Positions 11,039 to 25,000 of a stretch of DNA of 64,000 bases are shown here, piece after piece. Below the pieces are notes generated by a model that was given only the letters and a program-made list of their open reading frames with translations, did not search any database and was not told the DNA's origin. The stretch is from Sanderia malayensis (lineage: Eukaryota; Cnidaria; Scyphozoa; Semaeostomeae; Pelagiidae). Location: NCBI GenBank assembly GCA_013076295.1, contig RQOL01000855.1:682001-746000 (forward strand), read 5' to 3'. Position numbers and translations under genes: made by a program. Positions within the stretch are counted from its first letter, which is position 1. Every line of letters starts with the position of its first letter.

Positions 11039-14000
11039 ATGGCGACCCAAGAAAGTTCTGTTTCTGAAAGCACAGTCGACTCTATGCTTATCTCTCCACG
11101 AGAGAGGAGAACGAGTTCATCTAGCAACGGGCTAATTGAAAAAGACTACCAATGGAGGACAGAGAGAAGCAATCTTTTAAACATTGGGAAAATATGCATA
11201 AAAACGCTGATTGATTCATCCTTGAAGCGTGGACGAACTCTGAATGATGATTTTCCTCCACTCAACCAATTCTTTATCGTAATGGAGCATATTTTAAGAC
11301 ATGGCTTGAAAGGTAATTGCTTTCAGAGAATTCAAGCGTTAGGCTATCAGCTATTAGCCACAGTATTGTGCTTGCAATTTGTTGCTGACGTGGTTTGCTG
11401 CTTGCAAACGTCATATTTTAGAATGAAGGAGTATATACGTTGTTCAAGACTCCAAGGACGTTTTATTTGTCCCTCGAGCCGTAATATTAAGCAATATATA
11501 TTGACTAGACCTAAACTGGTCCATGTGTAGGTTAGACTGGGTAATTGAATAGCACATCACATCCCTAGTCTTGAGACCCATTGTGATCTAACTAAATGTA
11601 CTGTTCATGTATCAACTGTACTTTTGCTTTACTTTTGCAGATTGATATATGGTTTAGATGGCATTTAATATTTTGCCTTCTTCTTGCAGCCAAACGTAGC
11701 TTGCTTGGATCAAGGAAAGATTACTGGGCAGTACTGGAAGCAGTGGAAAATAAGATTCCAAGTCTCAAAGATATGCTGCTTAGTATCAGGAGCTTACCTA
11801 CAATTAAGTAAGTTGCCATTGAAAGTGTATATCATGTTCTTGCTATTCATCAAATATTAGTTTATATTTCTTCAAGTCTGCTATGTGTCTTTTCTTTTCC
11901 ATGACTGAATACCTTTAATGATTACATCTTTGATATTTCCAGTTTTCCTTATATTTTCTCCAGATTGATAATGGATGAATTGATGATGGATTATAAATGA
12001 AAAGTATTTTCCCTACGCATCTTTTTACATTTTTTAGGACAAATCCTGGCAGAGGAAGAGCATGGATGCGCTTGGCTTTGATGCAAAAAGTTCTTGCCGA
12101 ACAGGTACAAAGCCTTGTTGATGAAAAGGACATCATTAAGTATGCTTTTGTTATTTTTTGTTTTCATATTTATTTTCGACTAAGTCTTGCAGATTTTTTG
12201 TTAACAATAACCAGTTCTAGCAGAGCTTTGGCGTTTTACACTGTTACTCATTGATTTTCATTTTTTCCTGTGTTCAATAAGAAGTTCTCATTTAAACAAA
12301 TACTTGTAGCCAATGTGTCTTGTGCCTTGCCCCTTTAACTGCCCCTTAAACATTGTAAAACATATTAGCATGGTTCAGGGTTATTTTACCACCTGTACTT
12401 TCTGTGTTTTAACTGTATGGTAGCCATGGTAGCCCTTATTCTTCCGCATTCTCATTCTAATGATTCTATTTTTCTTCTAATAAACATCACAGAGACATGT
12501 ATGAATGTCATGCAATGATGCGTAGTGAAGAAAGCATTGTGATCAGCGGTATGCTGGTTGGATTGAACATGATTGATTGCAATCTAGACCTGAAAGGAGA
12601 AAATCTTGATTTTCACGTGAGTTTTTGTATACACCCACGTCTGCTTATGCAAGATGCATCTGAATAGTCTGCCAGGAGAAAAGCCTTTTTGACACATTCT
12701 TGCTGCCCCTTGTAGATGCATTAGATTCTAAATTTTGTGATTTCTGCCCTCCTCTGATATTTGCCAATGCTGCACTGTGATGCTCCAGAATACCTTATTT
12801 AACAAGTTTTGTTGTCTCTTAATGACGCCCTCGGCGTTAAATATCAATTATCACGTATTTTTAATCAGGCCGCGGGCGCTAATTATGTTGAGTGTCTCCC
12901 ATTCGAGAAAGACACCACTGCTTATAAACGCTTCTTGTGTTTAAGTAAACTCTATATGCTACAGTCCTTCCTTATAAATGTCGCTTGCGAATAAATTCAT
13001 GCGTAATTCTTTTCTCGTGAAGTTTTAATAAATTCTACGAAAGGTTGCCATTGAACTTGAACACGATTTTCATTTTTCTTCACCATTTGAGGTTTCAATC
13101 TACCTTTTGTTTATTTTTTATTGCGGAATAATGTGAAATAATTGATTTTCTTTGTAGTCTGGTGTGATTGACATAAGCCTTTATCTACGGGATGGCAACT
13201 ACCTGGAAAAGAACAGCGTGGATGGTGCCGATGGCATGTAAGTTTTGCTTTTGTTTACAGGCGAAAGAGAAGAATCTTTTATCAAGAACCTTGTTGGAGG
13301 CAGCTTTTGTATAATGTCTCTAAAAGAGTGTCTTTCTATTATACAAGCGTTTTGTTTGATTGAAGAAAGTTTTCTCAGTTTTTTATCTTTTTTTACGTGC
13401 AGGGAGAAAGACGTTGTGGAAGATCAAAAACTAGAAATGATTCTTGATCAGAAGGCCTACTTGGAAGAGCTCAATAGAAGTCTCAGGTAACTATTTCAAC
13501 ATGATAGCATGAGGTTGTTATTGAGTCTTCAAGTACCGATGAATTAGTTAGAGATAGGGATAGAGGGCGTTGATAATTGGATAGAACAATGGAAATGCTA
13601 CATCTACCATCTGACAGTAATCGCCTTTTGTATTTTTGCATATGTTTATTTATTAATTATGTTATTGTTTTTTCAGTGATTCTCTTTCTCAAATACAAAA
13701 CAAATCAGTTAAGCTACAAGAGCAAAATTCATCCCTCGAAGAAAAGGTATGCGTTGATTTCTACCTTGGAAACATCGACAATAAATATTATTGCACGCAG
13801 TGAATTTCCACAAATAAGACACCATTCATAAGAAACTTCCAGACTCGTGTTTTCAGAAAAGCAATGGGAAAGTAATAGGATATCTTTGTAAACAATAGAG
13901 TTCAACCTAAAAACCAGGTTTTTTAGTTGCGGAGTCTTACTGTATGTTTTTTTTAATGGCCAGCGATACTTGTTGTGCAAATATGTTCGAATACCGTAGC

Positions 14001-17000
14001 TTGGTTTTATTGAAGAGCCATTATAGACTAGCTGAGAGGACAGAGAATTTTCAATGCCTCAGACCTAATGTTCTTTCATATAATCTTCGTTTATAACTGT
14101 TTAAATTTGGTGACAGTTTAAATGTTCAAGATAGACTTTGTGCTATATGCAATGTTGTCTTATGCTTATAAGTGTTCATTTTTCTTCAACAGATGGCGTT
14201 ACTTGATACCAAACTCTCAGAAGTAATTGAGGAGCGAAATAGGTTAAAAGAAGAGAACATTAAGTTGGGAGAAAAGCATCAAAAGAAACTTGAGGTACAG
14301 TTAGCTTTCGATACATCCCAACACATTCAAGCATTTAAAGCAAGTCATAGTTGTGGTTCGGCTGCAACGTACGCAGCCATTTTAGGGAATCTTAGACAGT
14401 ACTTAAACTGCAACGTAAAGTATAGCTTGTCTTGTAATACCTGTGCCGTTTTAACGGCCAGACAGTTATTTACACTGCAACTTTTGCATGTCACATGTAT
14501 GCTATTATCATGGGTCAATATTTCGATGCTTTCTATCATTTCGTGCATGTTATGTTTTGCAGTTGGCCCAGGCTGACATAAATACGGAGAGAGAAACATA
14601 CCAACAGTCAAGATCAGGATTGAATGAAATGTATCTGCAAGTTAAAAAGCAATTCGAATCTGAGGCACAACATTCAAAAGTGAGTAACATTGGTTAATTA
14701 ACAGAGATGTTTTTATGTAATTTAATAACCTATTTACTGTAAAATACGTATGAATAATAACCAAAATCCATTATCTATGCAATGTGAAATGTATCAGGTA
14801 GCGCTACGGCGGTTTTATATATTTGTTTTATCGCAAGTAATATCATATTTGTTTAACTTCGTTTGTAGGAACTGCAACAAGAGTTACAGGTTCAAATTGC
14901 CATGAACCAAGAGAAAGAGGTATGACCTTATTTTCAATTATACCACCATGAATCAAGTAGATTTATGTCAGCGCAAATTGGTATACGATAGAATTGCAGA
15001 GGGTGGGGTGAAGTACTTTGTTATGTTAATATGTTAATGTGTTTACCAGGTAGCTATGAGGTTGCTGGAGAAAGATGTACACGACAAGCAGGACACGTTG
15101 ATGTCATTGAGGAAACAACTAGAAGACGTCAAGAAGATTAATATTGATTTACATAGCAAATGGCAGGTATGGCTCCGATGTATTCCTCTGTGATTTACAC
15201 CCTTACACGTTGCTCACTAGAAATCCGGTACAGATTGCTATATAATGCAATACAGCACAACTCAAAATATTTCACTGGCGTTTCTTACTTTGTCAGTTGG
15301 CTCAAGGAGCCAATTTTGAAATTTATCTCACAAGTCAATGCTGAATTTTGTCTCTCGAGTCAATGCTGAATTTTGTCTCTCGAGTCAATGCTGAATTTTG
15401 TTTCTATTCTTGTTTGTGCAGAAATCTGTGGACGAATCAAAAACACAGTCTGCTGAATGGAATTTTGCAGGGGAAGAGAATAAGAAGTTGAAGATTGAAC
15501 TTGAACAGGCCAAAGTAGCGTAAGTCAATCAAGATTATTTTGTTTATTTGGTTCACCTACAGATGGCAGTAGTTGCAACACCCAGCGTATTATAATTTAT
15601 ACGAATTATGGCTTATTACAATGAAACGAAACACGAAATAGACGGTGCTAATGTTATATAGACTTATTATTGTGCACATTTTATAGATGTCTTTTCAGGC
15701 ATCCAACGTTTTCTATTCTGTAGATATCATTGTCTATATCAATGCAGTATGCCATTACCTAACAAACAGCAAGGCTTGCCTATTGTTTATAATTGTTATT
15801 TAATGTTAATTGATCTATGAGGTAGTTTTACTTCTGATGATAATATATTGTCTGCTGTTTTAGTTTAACTGAAGCCGAGAAGACCAAGGCCGAATCTTTG
15901 GAAACTTTATCCCAGATGGGATTCAAAATGGGTGACATTGAATCTGAAAGGTAGGCCATTTGCATTGCAGCCAACTTCTATCCTCTCGTGCATTGGAAAA
16001 TACTCCACAGTCGAACTTCGATACAGCGATACTTTAATATAATTTACTCCACATTTGATTCTTTCAACTTCTTCTTAGTACAATATACTCTTGGTTGAAC
16101 AAGCTTGGAATTATTTGTTGGTTTCCTTTAGGACTCGTTACATTGTGATTCTTCTGTAATCGATAGAAGGAGTGAGAACGAGGCAAATATGATTAAGTGG
16201 CCTTTTTATTAATATGTGAATCCATTCTTATTTGTAGACATACACTGGAGACGAACCTGAAAATCGAGAGAGAATGGAGAAGTGGAATGCAAGTAGAGCT
16301 TGAGCAAGAACGAAGCAAATTGCAGAAGATGGAAAAGGAAGCGATGCAAGTGAAGATTCTGAGCCAGGTAATTCTCTTTTGATCTTGCAAGCAGCAAATG
16401 CCTTTATGTTTTGTTATGAATTATCATCGGACCGTTCTGTACTGTGTCCCATAAGTGCATTACACAATGCAAGCTACGACACACGATGGAAATACAACAT
16501 CAGACACGAAGACACCACAGAAAATTAAAAAATACAACACCAGATACAATCGATGGAATGTAGCATTGCCAGTGATGTTGATTTTTGTTGTCTTTTTATT
16601 TATTTCATGAAAGGAAAACGAAGAGTTGCGAAAGAAAATTAAAGACTTGCAAGAAACATGTGCAGAACAAGAATCGGTCAGGAATTATCCTCTTTTGCTC
16701 TTCTGATTAATAATTACTAAATTTTCATTTTCAGGATCATTTATTTCACGAGTTACATATTACATGTCATGGTATGCTTTCTTTTCGTGTTTTATAGACC
16801 CTTGTTGAGATGGCAGAGAAACTTACAAGGTAAACATCTTTTGCTCTTTTTTGCAATTTCACCATCCTGTTTGATTACATATGAAACATACATTGATAGC
16901 ATGAAGATTTTAAATGCTTGCAAGATTGACTAGCGAAGTGTCTTTTTCTGCAGATCCACCCTTCATGTCGATAACATGAAAGAGGCAACAGCAGTAATGA

Positions 17001-17523
17001 AGGTATTACGACAATTCATGATTAAATTTGAGTATTCAAGAGTCCTTCATATTATGTTTTCTCTAATTGAATTAATCTGTTCACCACTTTTGACTATTTT
17101 TTACAGGAAAAGGTATGGAAAGATGATAAACTGGTTACCAATTGTCAACAATGTGAACAGGCGTTTTCTGTCTCGAGAAGAAAGGTATTCTATTTTCATT
17201 TTTAATGATAGCATCATTTTTTATTGTGATTGTGATCTATTTATCGAACCGTTTCACTTTCATCCTTATGGTCCTCGTATTCTTGAGTGCCCCATGAATA
17301 GTTTAACACGTTGACGAATTCTCGATACAATTTATTGAATTGAATTGATTGAGTGATTGATTAATCGTGTTACGATACTTTGCAGCATCATTGTCGTAAC
17401 TGCGGTGGCATATTCTGCAACAATTGCTCTGATAATACGATGCCATTGCCTTCGTCTGCTAAACCAGTGCGAGTATGTGACACTTGTCACGATAAATTGC
17501 TGGCAAGATACAAAGCAAGCTGA
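11039..17523 (+). CDS. RUFY: RUFY-family RUN and FYVE domain protein
   Basis: Nineteen coding exons: 11039-11312, 11690-11807, 12038-12139, 12493-12616, 13158-13237, 13403-13486, 13677-13746, 14193-14294, 14563-14679, 14869-14919, 15050-15166, 15422-15519, 15864-15950, 16238-16367, 16614-16676, 16798-16829, 16954-17002, 17107-17184, 17386-17523; 637 aa, all phases consistent. Residues about 50-200 form the RUN domain ([40 protein letters not shown]). Residues about 235-560 are coiled coil ([14 protein letters not shown] onward). Residues 566-637 form a FYVE zinc finger with all three PI3P signatures: [15 protein letters not shown] and RVCDTCH. RUFY proteins bind Rab and Arl GTPases through RUN and the coiled coil, and PI3P on early endosomes through FYVE. 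Length and order match vertebrate RUFY1/2; which paralog cannot be said. Confidence 0.95.
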
Positions 17524-19025
17524 TGAAAGTAACGATGCACAAAATGTTAGCCAATAATCAATATCCGACTCATTGTACATTCAAAGGTGATAAATATCGT
17601 TGCTATATTAATTATTATAATAATCAATTGTAATTTTGAATTTATACGTAGTGCTTTTAATACAAGCGCTAGCAATGAATATCTTTATGCACCTCCACCA
17701 TGGCTCGTTAGCCCATTGTAGATTTGGCAAATAAGCATATGGATTGGATACGACAAGAATTGATTATACAATTGAGTATGCAATGTATTAAATGATATTC
17801 ATCTTCATTTTTTACGATTGCTACAATGCATTTAATGCAGTTGTGTTATAAATATAAATATATTTGGGATAAAGTTACTGTGCAGGCAGTAATGTACTTG
17901 TTTGTATTGTTTATCTTGCTGCGAGTATTTATCAAAATTATCAAGATGATAGGGTTGTCATTGTGAACGGACTTGTTATCAAAGAACAAGCAGATGATTT
18001 AAACAAATAACATGCTGTATGCTTACAAGGATTACTTACTTTCATGTATTATTCTCTAATGCAAAGTTGTACAAGTTTTGTATCTTTTGAAAGATAAAAG
18101 TGGCCTTTGCTATGAATCGTAAATATCTTTCTGGCCCACAGAAATTGCACGCAGCTTAGGGGAATTATCTTCAAGTTTATACGATTGCTAGATTAAATTA
18201 AAAATAAAATACGGCATTTGGCAATCCCCGACCAATTGGTCTAGCACTTCCTCCTACCTTTTCAGAGGGAATCCCCATTGGCGAAACCGGGGATTCCCAT
18301 AGAGGGGTGCCATTTCATTGTAAGAGGGGATTCCCCTAGCAAAAGGAGATTCCCCTAAGAGGCAACGAATTATAGGTCCCAGGGAATCCCCATTTTGCCA
18401 GGGGAATCCCCTCTTACAATGAAATGGCACCCCTTTATGGGAATCCCCGGTTTCCCCAATGGGGATTCCCTCTGAAAAGGTAGGAGGAAGTGCTAGGCTA
18501 ATTGGCCGGGGATTTCCTAGTATTCTGATTCAATGCCCAATGTTTATCTATTGGCGATTCCCAGACCTTGACTGTTCCTTGCGCAAAAGAAATGACTCCA
18601 GAAAACAGACGATGGGGAATCTCAGAGTTTTTATCCTACCAAAATATTTTCAACGTCATAAATATAGAAAATCAGTTATGATGCATGAAAATGCTCAATA
18701 AAAATAAAATCCAAACACAAAAACCAGTCTAATTGTCCCAAGTAAGTAATTTATGTTCGTTATTAAATTCCACCAATAATTAGATAAATGTGTTGCTCCT
18801 CAGCCCCCCCCCTGCTCCCAGGCCTCTCAATATCCCAATGCAGCATATTAATAAATATTCTGTCAGCATCGAAATAAACTTAGTGTACTAAAAATGAGTC
18901 TTTACTTGTCCACTATGTATGACCAATATAAATTTATGTTGCCAATATAGCAAGTTCTGCACATCCTTCCAAGTTTGATTTCGTTTACCTGAGACTAATT
19001 GCTGTTGTAAAGCCGCAGAAATAAA
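17524..19025. other. Convergent intergenic region RUFY/NUP210
   Basis: This is the 3' flank of two convergent genes. AATAAA-type signals occur on both sides. The only structured feature is the large foldback at 18220-18517. The short frames here are not convincing genes. Confidence 0.6.
18220..18517. repeat. Foldback element with repeated GGGGATTCCCC motifs
   Basis: Arms of about 130 bp (from 18220 rightward, and from 18517 leftward) are strongly reverse complementary: TAGCACTTCCTCCTACC against GGTAGGAGGAAGTGCTA, and TGCCATTTCATTGTAAGAGG against its complement. The element contains about seven GGGGATTCCC or GGGAATCCCC motifs. It lies between two convergent genes. It is probably a non-autonomous foldback transposon; no target duplication is obvious. 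Confidence 0.75.
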
Positions 19026-22000
19026 CTACTGTTGCACGCTAAATAAAGTCCTACTACCCGGTGTGGCGCTTGGTGACCCACCATAGGAAGACGCGGGTCT
19101 TTTGCCACCAGATCCAGGCATGTAAGGTGATGCACTTTGCGGATAGAACCTCGGGGAATGATCACGCAAGCCATGATGGAGGTAATACGGTGATGGGGGA
19201 ATGCCTTGTTCTGCTAATTTGCTTCTATCACGCTGCATCATGTTGTGGTAAACGAAAATAATCAATATCACGGTGGCTATCAGCACAGTGTAAAGAAGAA
19301 AAAATGAACTGTTCTCGCCCAATAGTTCCAATACTTTAGCTATCAGTCCAGGCTGATGTACCTTCTCTTTCAAAGGTGGGCAGTATTGTGGCTTGAACAA
19401 AAGTGCGTCTGATTCTTGCGCGTCTGCTTCAAGGTAAACATTAAGTTTCTCTTTCTGCTGTGTGACTGCACTTTCAAATATAACAGTCACGTTCTGATCG
19501 GCTATTCCAGGCTTACCAATGCGTCTGATTTCATAGTCTTGATAGCTACCTTCAAGTGAAGTCTTCAGCAACTGCACGTCTACTAACGACGAATCTGCTG
19601 ATTTAATCTGTATGATATAAAGCAATAAATGTTAACATGTGGAGATACAATAGACTAAAGCAAATGTATCACCTTGAACATCAAAACCCTCTCTGCATGT
19701 ATAGCAGCATAATTCGGCAATGAATGAAGATAGAAGTACACACCTTCAGATTATTCAAATGTGAAGCTATGCCAGTGACTTTAACAAGAACAGATGATTT
19801 ATCAGAAGACATTTGAATGTCCTTTGAGCTTAACACAAATGCAGGTATGAATGGCATTCTGACAACATCAGATTGAAGAAAAACGTGGTTCTCGTGATCG
19901 GCTAGAGTTGCTTGCAATGATATCACGACATTAAATGTACTGATTTGCTTCAGCAAACTTGCTGGCAAATCAACTATTGAGATTTCGCAATATGGTTGAC
20001 CATTGATGTATTTCGGTTTCACATTCAGTATAGTTTCAACGGCGTTGACTTCAGCTTGGTTAGCAGCAGTTAACAAGCATTTAAACGGTATTCGCAGACT
20101 TCGTCTGTCGCCATATTCTACAGTGTCATCACATTGGTTTGGTTTTGGCATAAAAGCATCTCCAATTTTCACTGCAATGTCGTAGGCCTGTTTCGGTTTT
20201 GATGGATCGTGAAGAATTGCTTCGATTCCGGAAGATAATAAATGCAAACTGGAAGCTTTTTGCACTTGAACCTGAAATAATGAAAACCACTTCACAATTA
20301 AAGCAAGAATAAAAACAACAGCACAACCTTAACTGTCTAACAAAAATAAAGTTGAAGTAATGAAGATATTGATTTCAATTCCTGCAATATCCAGGGTTCA
20401 AGTTAGCGTGAATTCAAATTCTTCCCCACGGTTCCATGAAGTTAATCCTTGTCCAGCATACTGCTAACCTTGTACCAAAACATGGAAAATAGCAGAACGT
20501 GAAACGCAGTTGTCATTACCTCTACATTTGTAGTCATTTCACCATGTGACAAATACACAATTGCAGAACCAATAGAATTGCCGATGGCAACGCCATTTTT
20601 AGGATCAATCGAAAGGACTTCAGAGTTGGAAGTTGACCAAACAGGAGGCACAGATTCTGTAACGCAAAACAAATATATGAACACAAGTCAACTAAACAGT
20701 GGAGTAAACTACAGCCCTGTATATGAAACCATTTGGCTGACTAAAACAAATGAATTTAATATCACAAAATAACAGGAGAGGTGTTAACCAAGTATTATCT
20801 ATCAATAGCAATACTGCATGTGTTTGTCATAGTACTGCATGCCGTTCTACAATATCTACTTATCGTATCTGTGGATTGCGCTAAAATCTTACAAAGCTGA
20901 GAGAAAAGCATACGACTAAATAGCAACAGTAATAAGTATGAACAAAACCTTTACTAGTCTTTATTACAGACTTCAAGCAAAGCATAGAACCAAGAGTCAC
21001 AGTAGCCGACGATGGTTGAATTCCATGACTCACGTTGATTCTTATATAATCGGCTATGTTCTCATTATGTTCATTCCAAACCTTTGAAAAACAAAAAAGA
21101 AGTACGGTTAATGTCCGTGCAATACAACCAGGATTCATTAGAGCAAACAACGCGGCACTTTCAGCGGTTAATGAAATGAAATGAAATGAAATGACCAATG
21201 TCTTACACTTACTTTGAAAATCGCATTGCCAATACCAACTGCAGATATAGAATAAGTTGCATTGTCAGCATCGGGGACAACTTGCACAACATCGAATCTA
21301 AACCGAAAAAACAAGCCACTTAGATTCCATATAAACTCCACAATTGAGCCCAAGATACATACAGCTTCCCACATGACAAACGTCCTTCCATAACTCACTA
21401 AATATCTGGTGCTTTTAGCTACTTTATTACAGCACAAACAACTCTTCGCATGGCAAAGTATATGCTGCAACAAATGACCACACTCTATGTAAGACGCCAT
21501 CTCATATCAATGCGTAACCTAACCCAGCTGGAGACAGCAAAATATGTTGATAACAAAATACTTATTAACCTCTTCACTTCTCATCAAACTAGGTCCCCAT
21601 CAAATAGTCAAATAGCTAAGGCTCTGTATAATTTGGTATGAATGTCTCAGAACACTTACCTGTGCAGTCTGTGTTTCAATGAGATGGTTGAAACGTCAAA
21701 TTTTCTGCCGACATTATCGTGAAGAGTGACGTCAAACTTGGCAGATGCACTCAATGGAATAAAATGCAGATTATTCAGACCATACGGTACTGTTGTCAAT
21801 GGAACTAGAGTGATAGATGCAACTGTCTTGACCTACGACAAAATATTACATTCACAAAGTACTCGTAAGATCATCAGTAGTTACGTGAAGAACTCAATAA
21901 AATGCGATAGACCATCACTGCAGATTTATGTTTATTTAGCGGAGGGCCTGTTCGTATTAGGATATAAATTCTCGATCACGCGAAATACAATTTCATGCCG

Positions 22001-25000
22001 TATACTCTCTGTGAGGACATCGCAAGTTCAAAGTTCAAGTTGGTGGCACAACACTAAAATATATCAGCAACGGTGTTGTAATATGTGTTAAACCTTGAGC
22101 GGGAGGTTTAGCCCTAAACTACCCAATGAAGAGCATCGCCAATCTTTACAAGGGATCATAATCCACCTACCTCAACTCTGACAACTGCAGTTTGTTCAAT
22201 GCCAGAATCTTCAGAAGCAGTCACGTGAATAACAGCAGAGCCAGATGTTGTGGTTGTGCTGATTGTACCATCCAAAGCGACAGAGACAGGCCATGCTGTC
22301 TTGGCTGTTTTAGCACCACAGTGTGCCACTTGGTAAGACATACGAGCCACGCCATCTCTACAAAACAATGTCAAAATAACTTGAACAGTATTAATAAGGA
22401 AGATAACAATGTTCAAAAATGAATCAGTCAGTAAAATATAAGTTCAGTTCCAAATGGATATTCACTAAAGTTATATACTTATGGATTAAACATAAATGTT
22501 GCTTACCGATTTGTTCTTATTTTGGAAACAATATTTTGTGGAAGCAGCAACTCGCCATTGTTTGGGAAGAGAATTTTCAGTTTATCGAAAACCTAAAATT
22601 GGAGCTTACTGCTTTAAACCAGCTCATTGAGCAAAAGAGTATCTTGTATTTTTACTTTTACTTTCAAGAGCTGGGTACAGAGCAAGCAGGAAGAAATTAA
22701 ACGATAAACACTTCAACCACATGGCATAATGCTAGTAGTATAATGAGTAAAAGGGTTGATTCAGGTACCTCTATTTGCACCTCATCTTCTAACACTGCGT
22801 GCTCCATGGCCTGCTTATAGCTCAAATCTACGACTTCTACTCTCAATTTGATTGTCACTTGGCCAGCCTTGTGAGTATTGAGTAGTATTCTGAAGTCTTT
22901 TTCATTCTTCACAGTCACACCAGACTGCAAAAGAAAGGTCGAGGCACAGTCAGCAATGAAAGAGATGGAGAGTGTTGTTATCGGAGCCAGAATCGGCCCC
23001 GTAGCAGTGAAAAATTTACTTCATGTTGTCAACTCATCTCAACTCAATACATATTAGCATGTGAAGCGAAGTACAGCTAGTCATGGCTCGCATAAATTTA
23101 TCTACCTGCATAGATGTGTACATGACAAAAATGAACTGGTACTAAGGAAAACCTCTCCCTACTGAGTAATTTCATAGGATGATAAAGTGCGTGTTAGATC
23201 ATACCTATTTATACCAACATCATACCACCCATATATGTATACTTCATACATTGTAGCAGGGGAATCTACGGACCAGCAATACTAACCGCGTGGTAAGCTG
23301 ACTTCAGTGATGCCACTTTGGTATTGGTAACAGACCAATGAAATTGAAGATATGGTATTGAACTGGCAAATGTAAATGGGGATTCCCCATCATACCCAAC
23401 TGCGTAAACGCCAACCTGGATAGAAAATTAGAATCCTGTATTAATGATAGAGGCCACGTTGTCAAAATGTTTGGGGAATTGAGCTTTCTAGAAACTAAAG
23501 AAGTAAAGATGGTGTTGTAAAATGAGATATGCTATTAAACCAAGGCAGGACCGAGGTTGAAGAAAAATAATAATTAATCGTATATAAAACCTACTAATTA
23601 TCATAGGATGGCAATGTATTGCACAGCTTATAGTCACCCAAGAAAATAATGGTTATTTCAAAGCTATTCTCACCTCAGATCCAGAGATAAGCGTTGTTGT
23701 GGTAGCATGGATCTTGAAACCTTTCAGTGTTATCACTTCGACTGTAATTTGATCCTGTAAAGACACACATTCGGAATTATAGAGTGATCGATTGAGAAGA
23801 GAGACCAAGGAAAGACCAGATCAAGAGAGGTCGCATTAAAAATACCAGAGTGAGACAGGAAAGACCAGACCAAGAAAAACCAATCCAGGAAAACCAAATC
23901 ATAATATATTTTTATTCTTCCCCTTGAACAGAATCCGTTGTATCTTTATTTCCGTTGTTACCAGACGAATTAAGATCATATTAACATAATTGTCCATCAA
24001 TAACCAACCATAGATGTCATGGTAAAATCACACAGTGACGTAATTAAACGGATTTGCGCCATCAGCAACACATGGTCAAGATACATTAGCAAGAACTTAC
24101 CCTTGAATAGACAATAGTTTTGCCTGAATGAGGATCGGAGCCTTGAGCCATACCAGTGACAGTAGTAAGACCAAGATTAAGAGCAGTGATCACTCCAACA
24201 TGATTCACCAATGACACAGTTTGATTGGCAATCTCGTAAACAGTTGTCGACTGAGGCTGGGGTCCACCGTGGCTTTTTATCTACAAACAACGAACAATCT
24301 CATGAAATATACATGTAAATAGAACATAATCTACTTGGAAAACGCATACAATAAACCCTCACAATGCTAAAAGAATGGCCTAATCCTCAAAGAGCACTTT
24401 ACTTTGAGATATATCACTGGGTCGGTTTATCACTTCAAAATGACGTATTGCACTAACAGCGTATTGAAAAGAATGACATAGGCTTAAATAAGGTGACAGG
24501 GGGCTTTTAGGCAAGGTTCTGTTGGTTTGAAAAATCTGTGAAGCTCAAGAGGGTGACAGCAGAGATCTTGCTGAACGATAACCAAAGTCACGTAATCAAT
24601 TTCCAGGGCTTCATATCATTTATTCGGGTAGTATTCATGGTATTAATAGTTGGAAACATAGACTTCTACAGAAGGCTCCACAATCAAATTGTACATTGAT
24701 CTAATATATACAGAGACTTCCTGCTACTTGTTGCTAAATGCTCCAGAAAATACGAACCATATACTGTGCATAGTTGTTGCAATTAATTTGCAAATAAACA
24801 CGTTACCTGAAATGTTGCTCCTCTAATGAGGGTAATATGCCTTGGGTCAAGACGAAGCGGTGGAAAAACCTTAAACGATAAAAAGTAATACAGTCAAACG
24901 AGAGTCATATGAATCCTATTAAAGTTTCCATCTGGGTTAAAGGATAAAGCATTCTGTTTCACTATAGCTGTTTATTCAAGCTCAATGAGAATTTTACGCA

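Noticed and set aside
12809..12994. 61-residue open frame in a RUFY intron
   Set aside because: It has no acceptor/donor fit with neighbours, and RUFY exons on both sides join directly in phase.
15817..15870. TGATGATAA in a RUFY intron as a C box
   Set aside because: No D box or terminal stem lies within snoRNA range.
21860..21900. TCATCA in a NUP210 intron as a minus-strand C box
   Set aside because: No D' or D box and no pairing ends follow.
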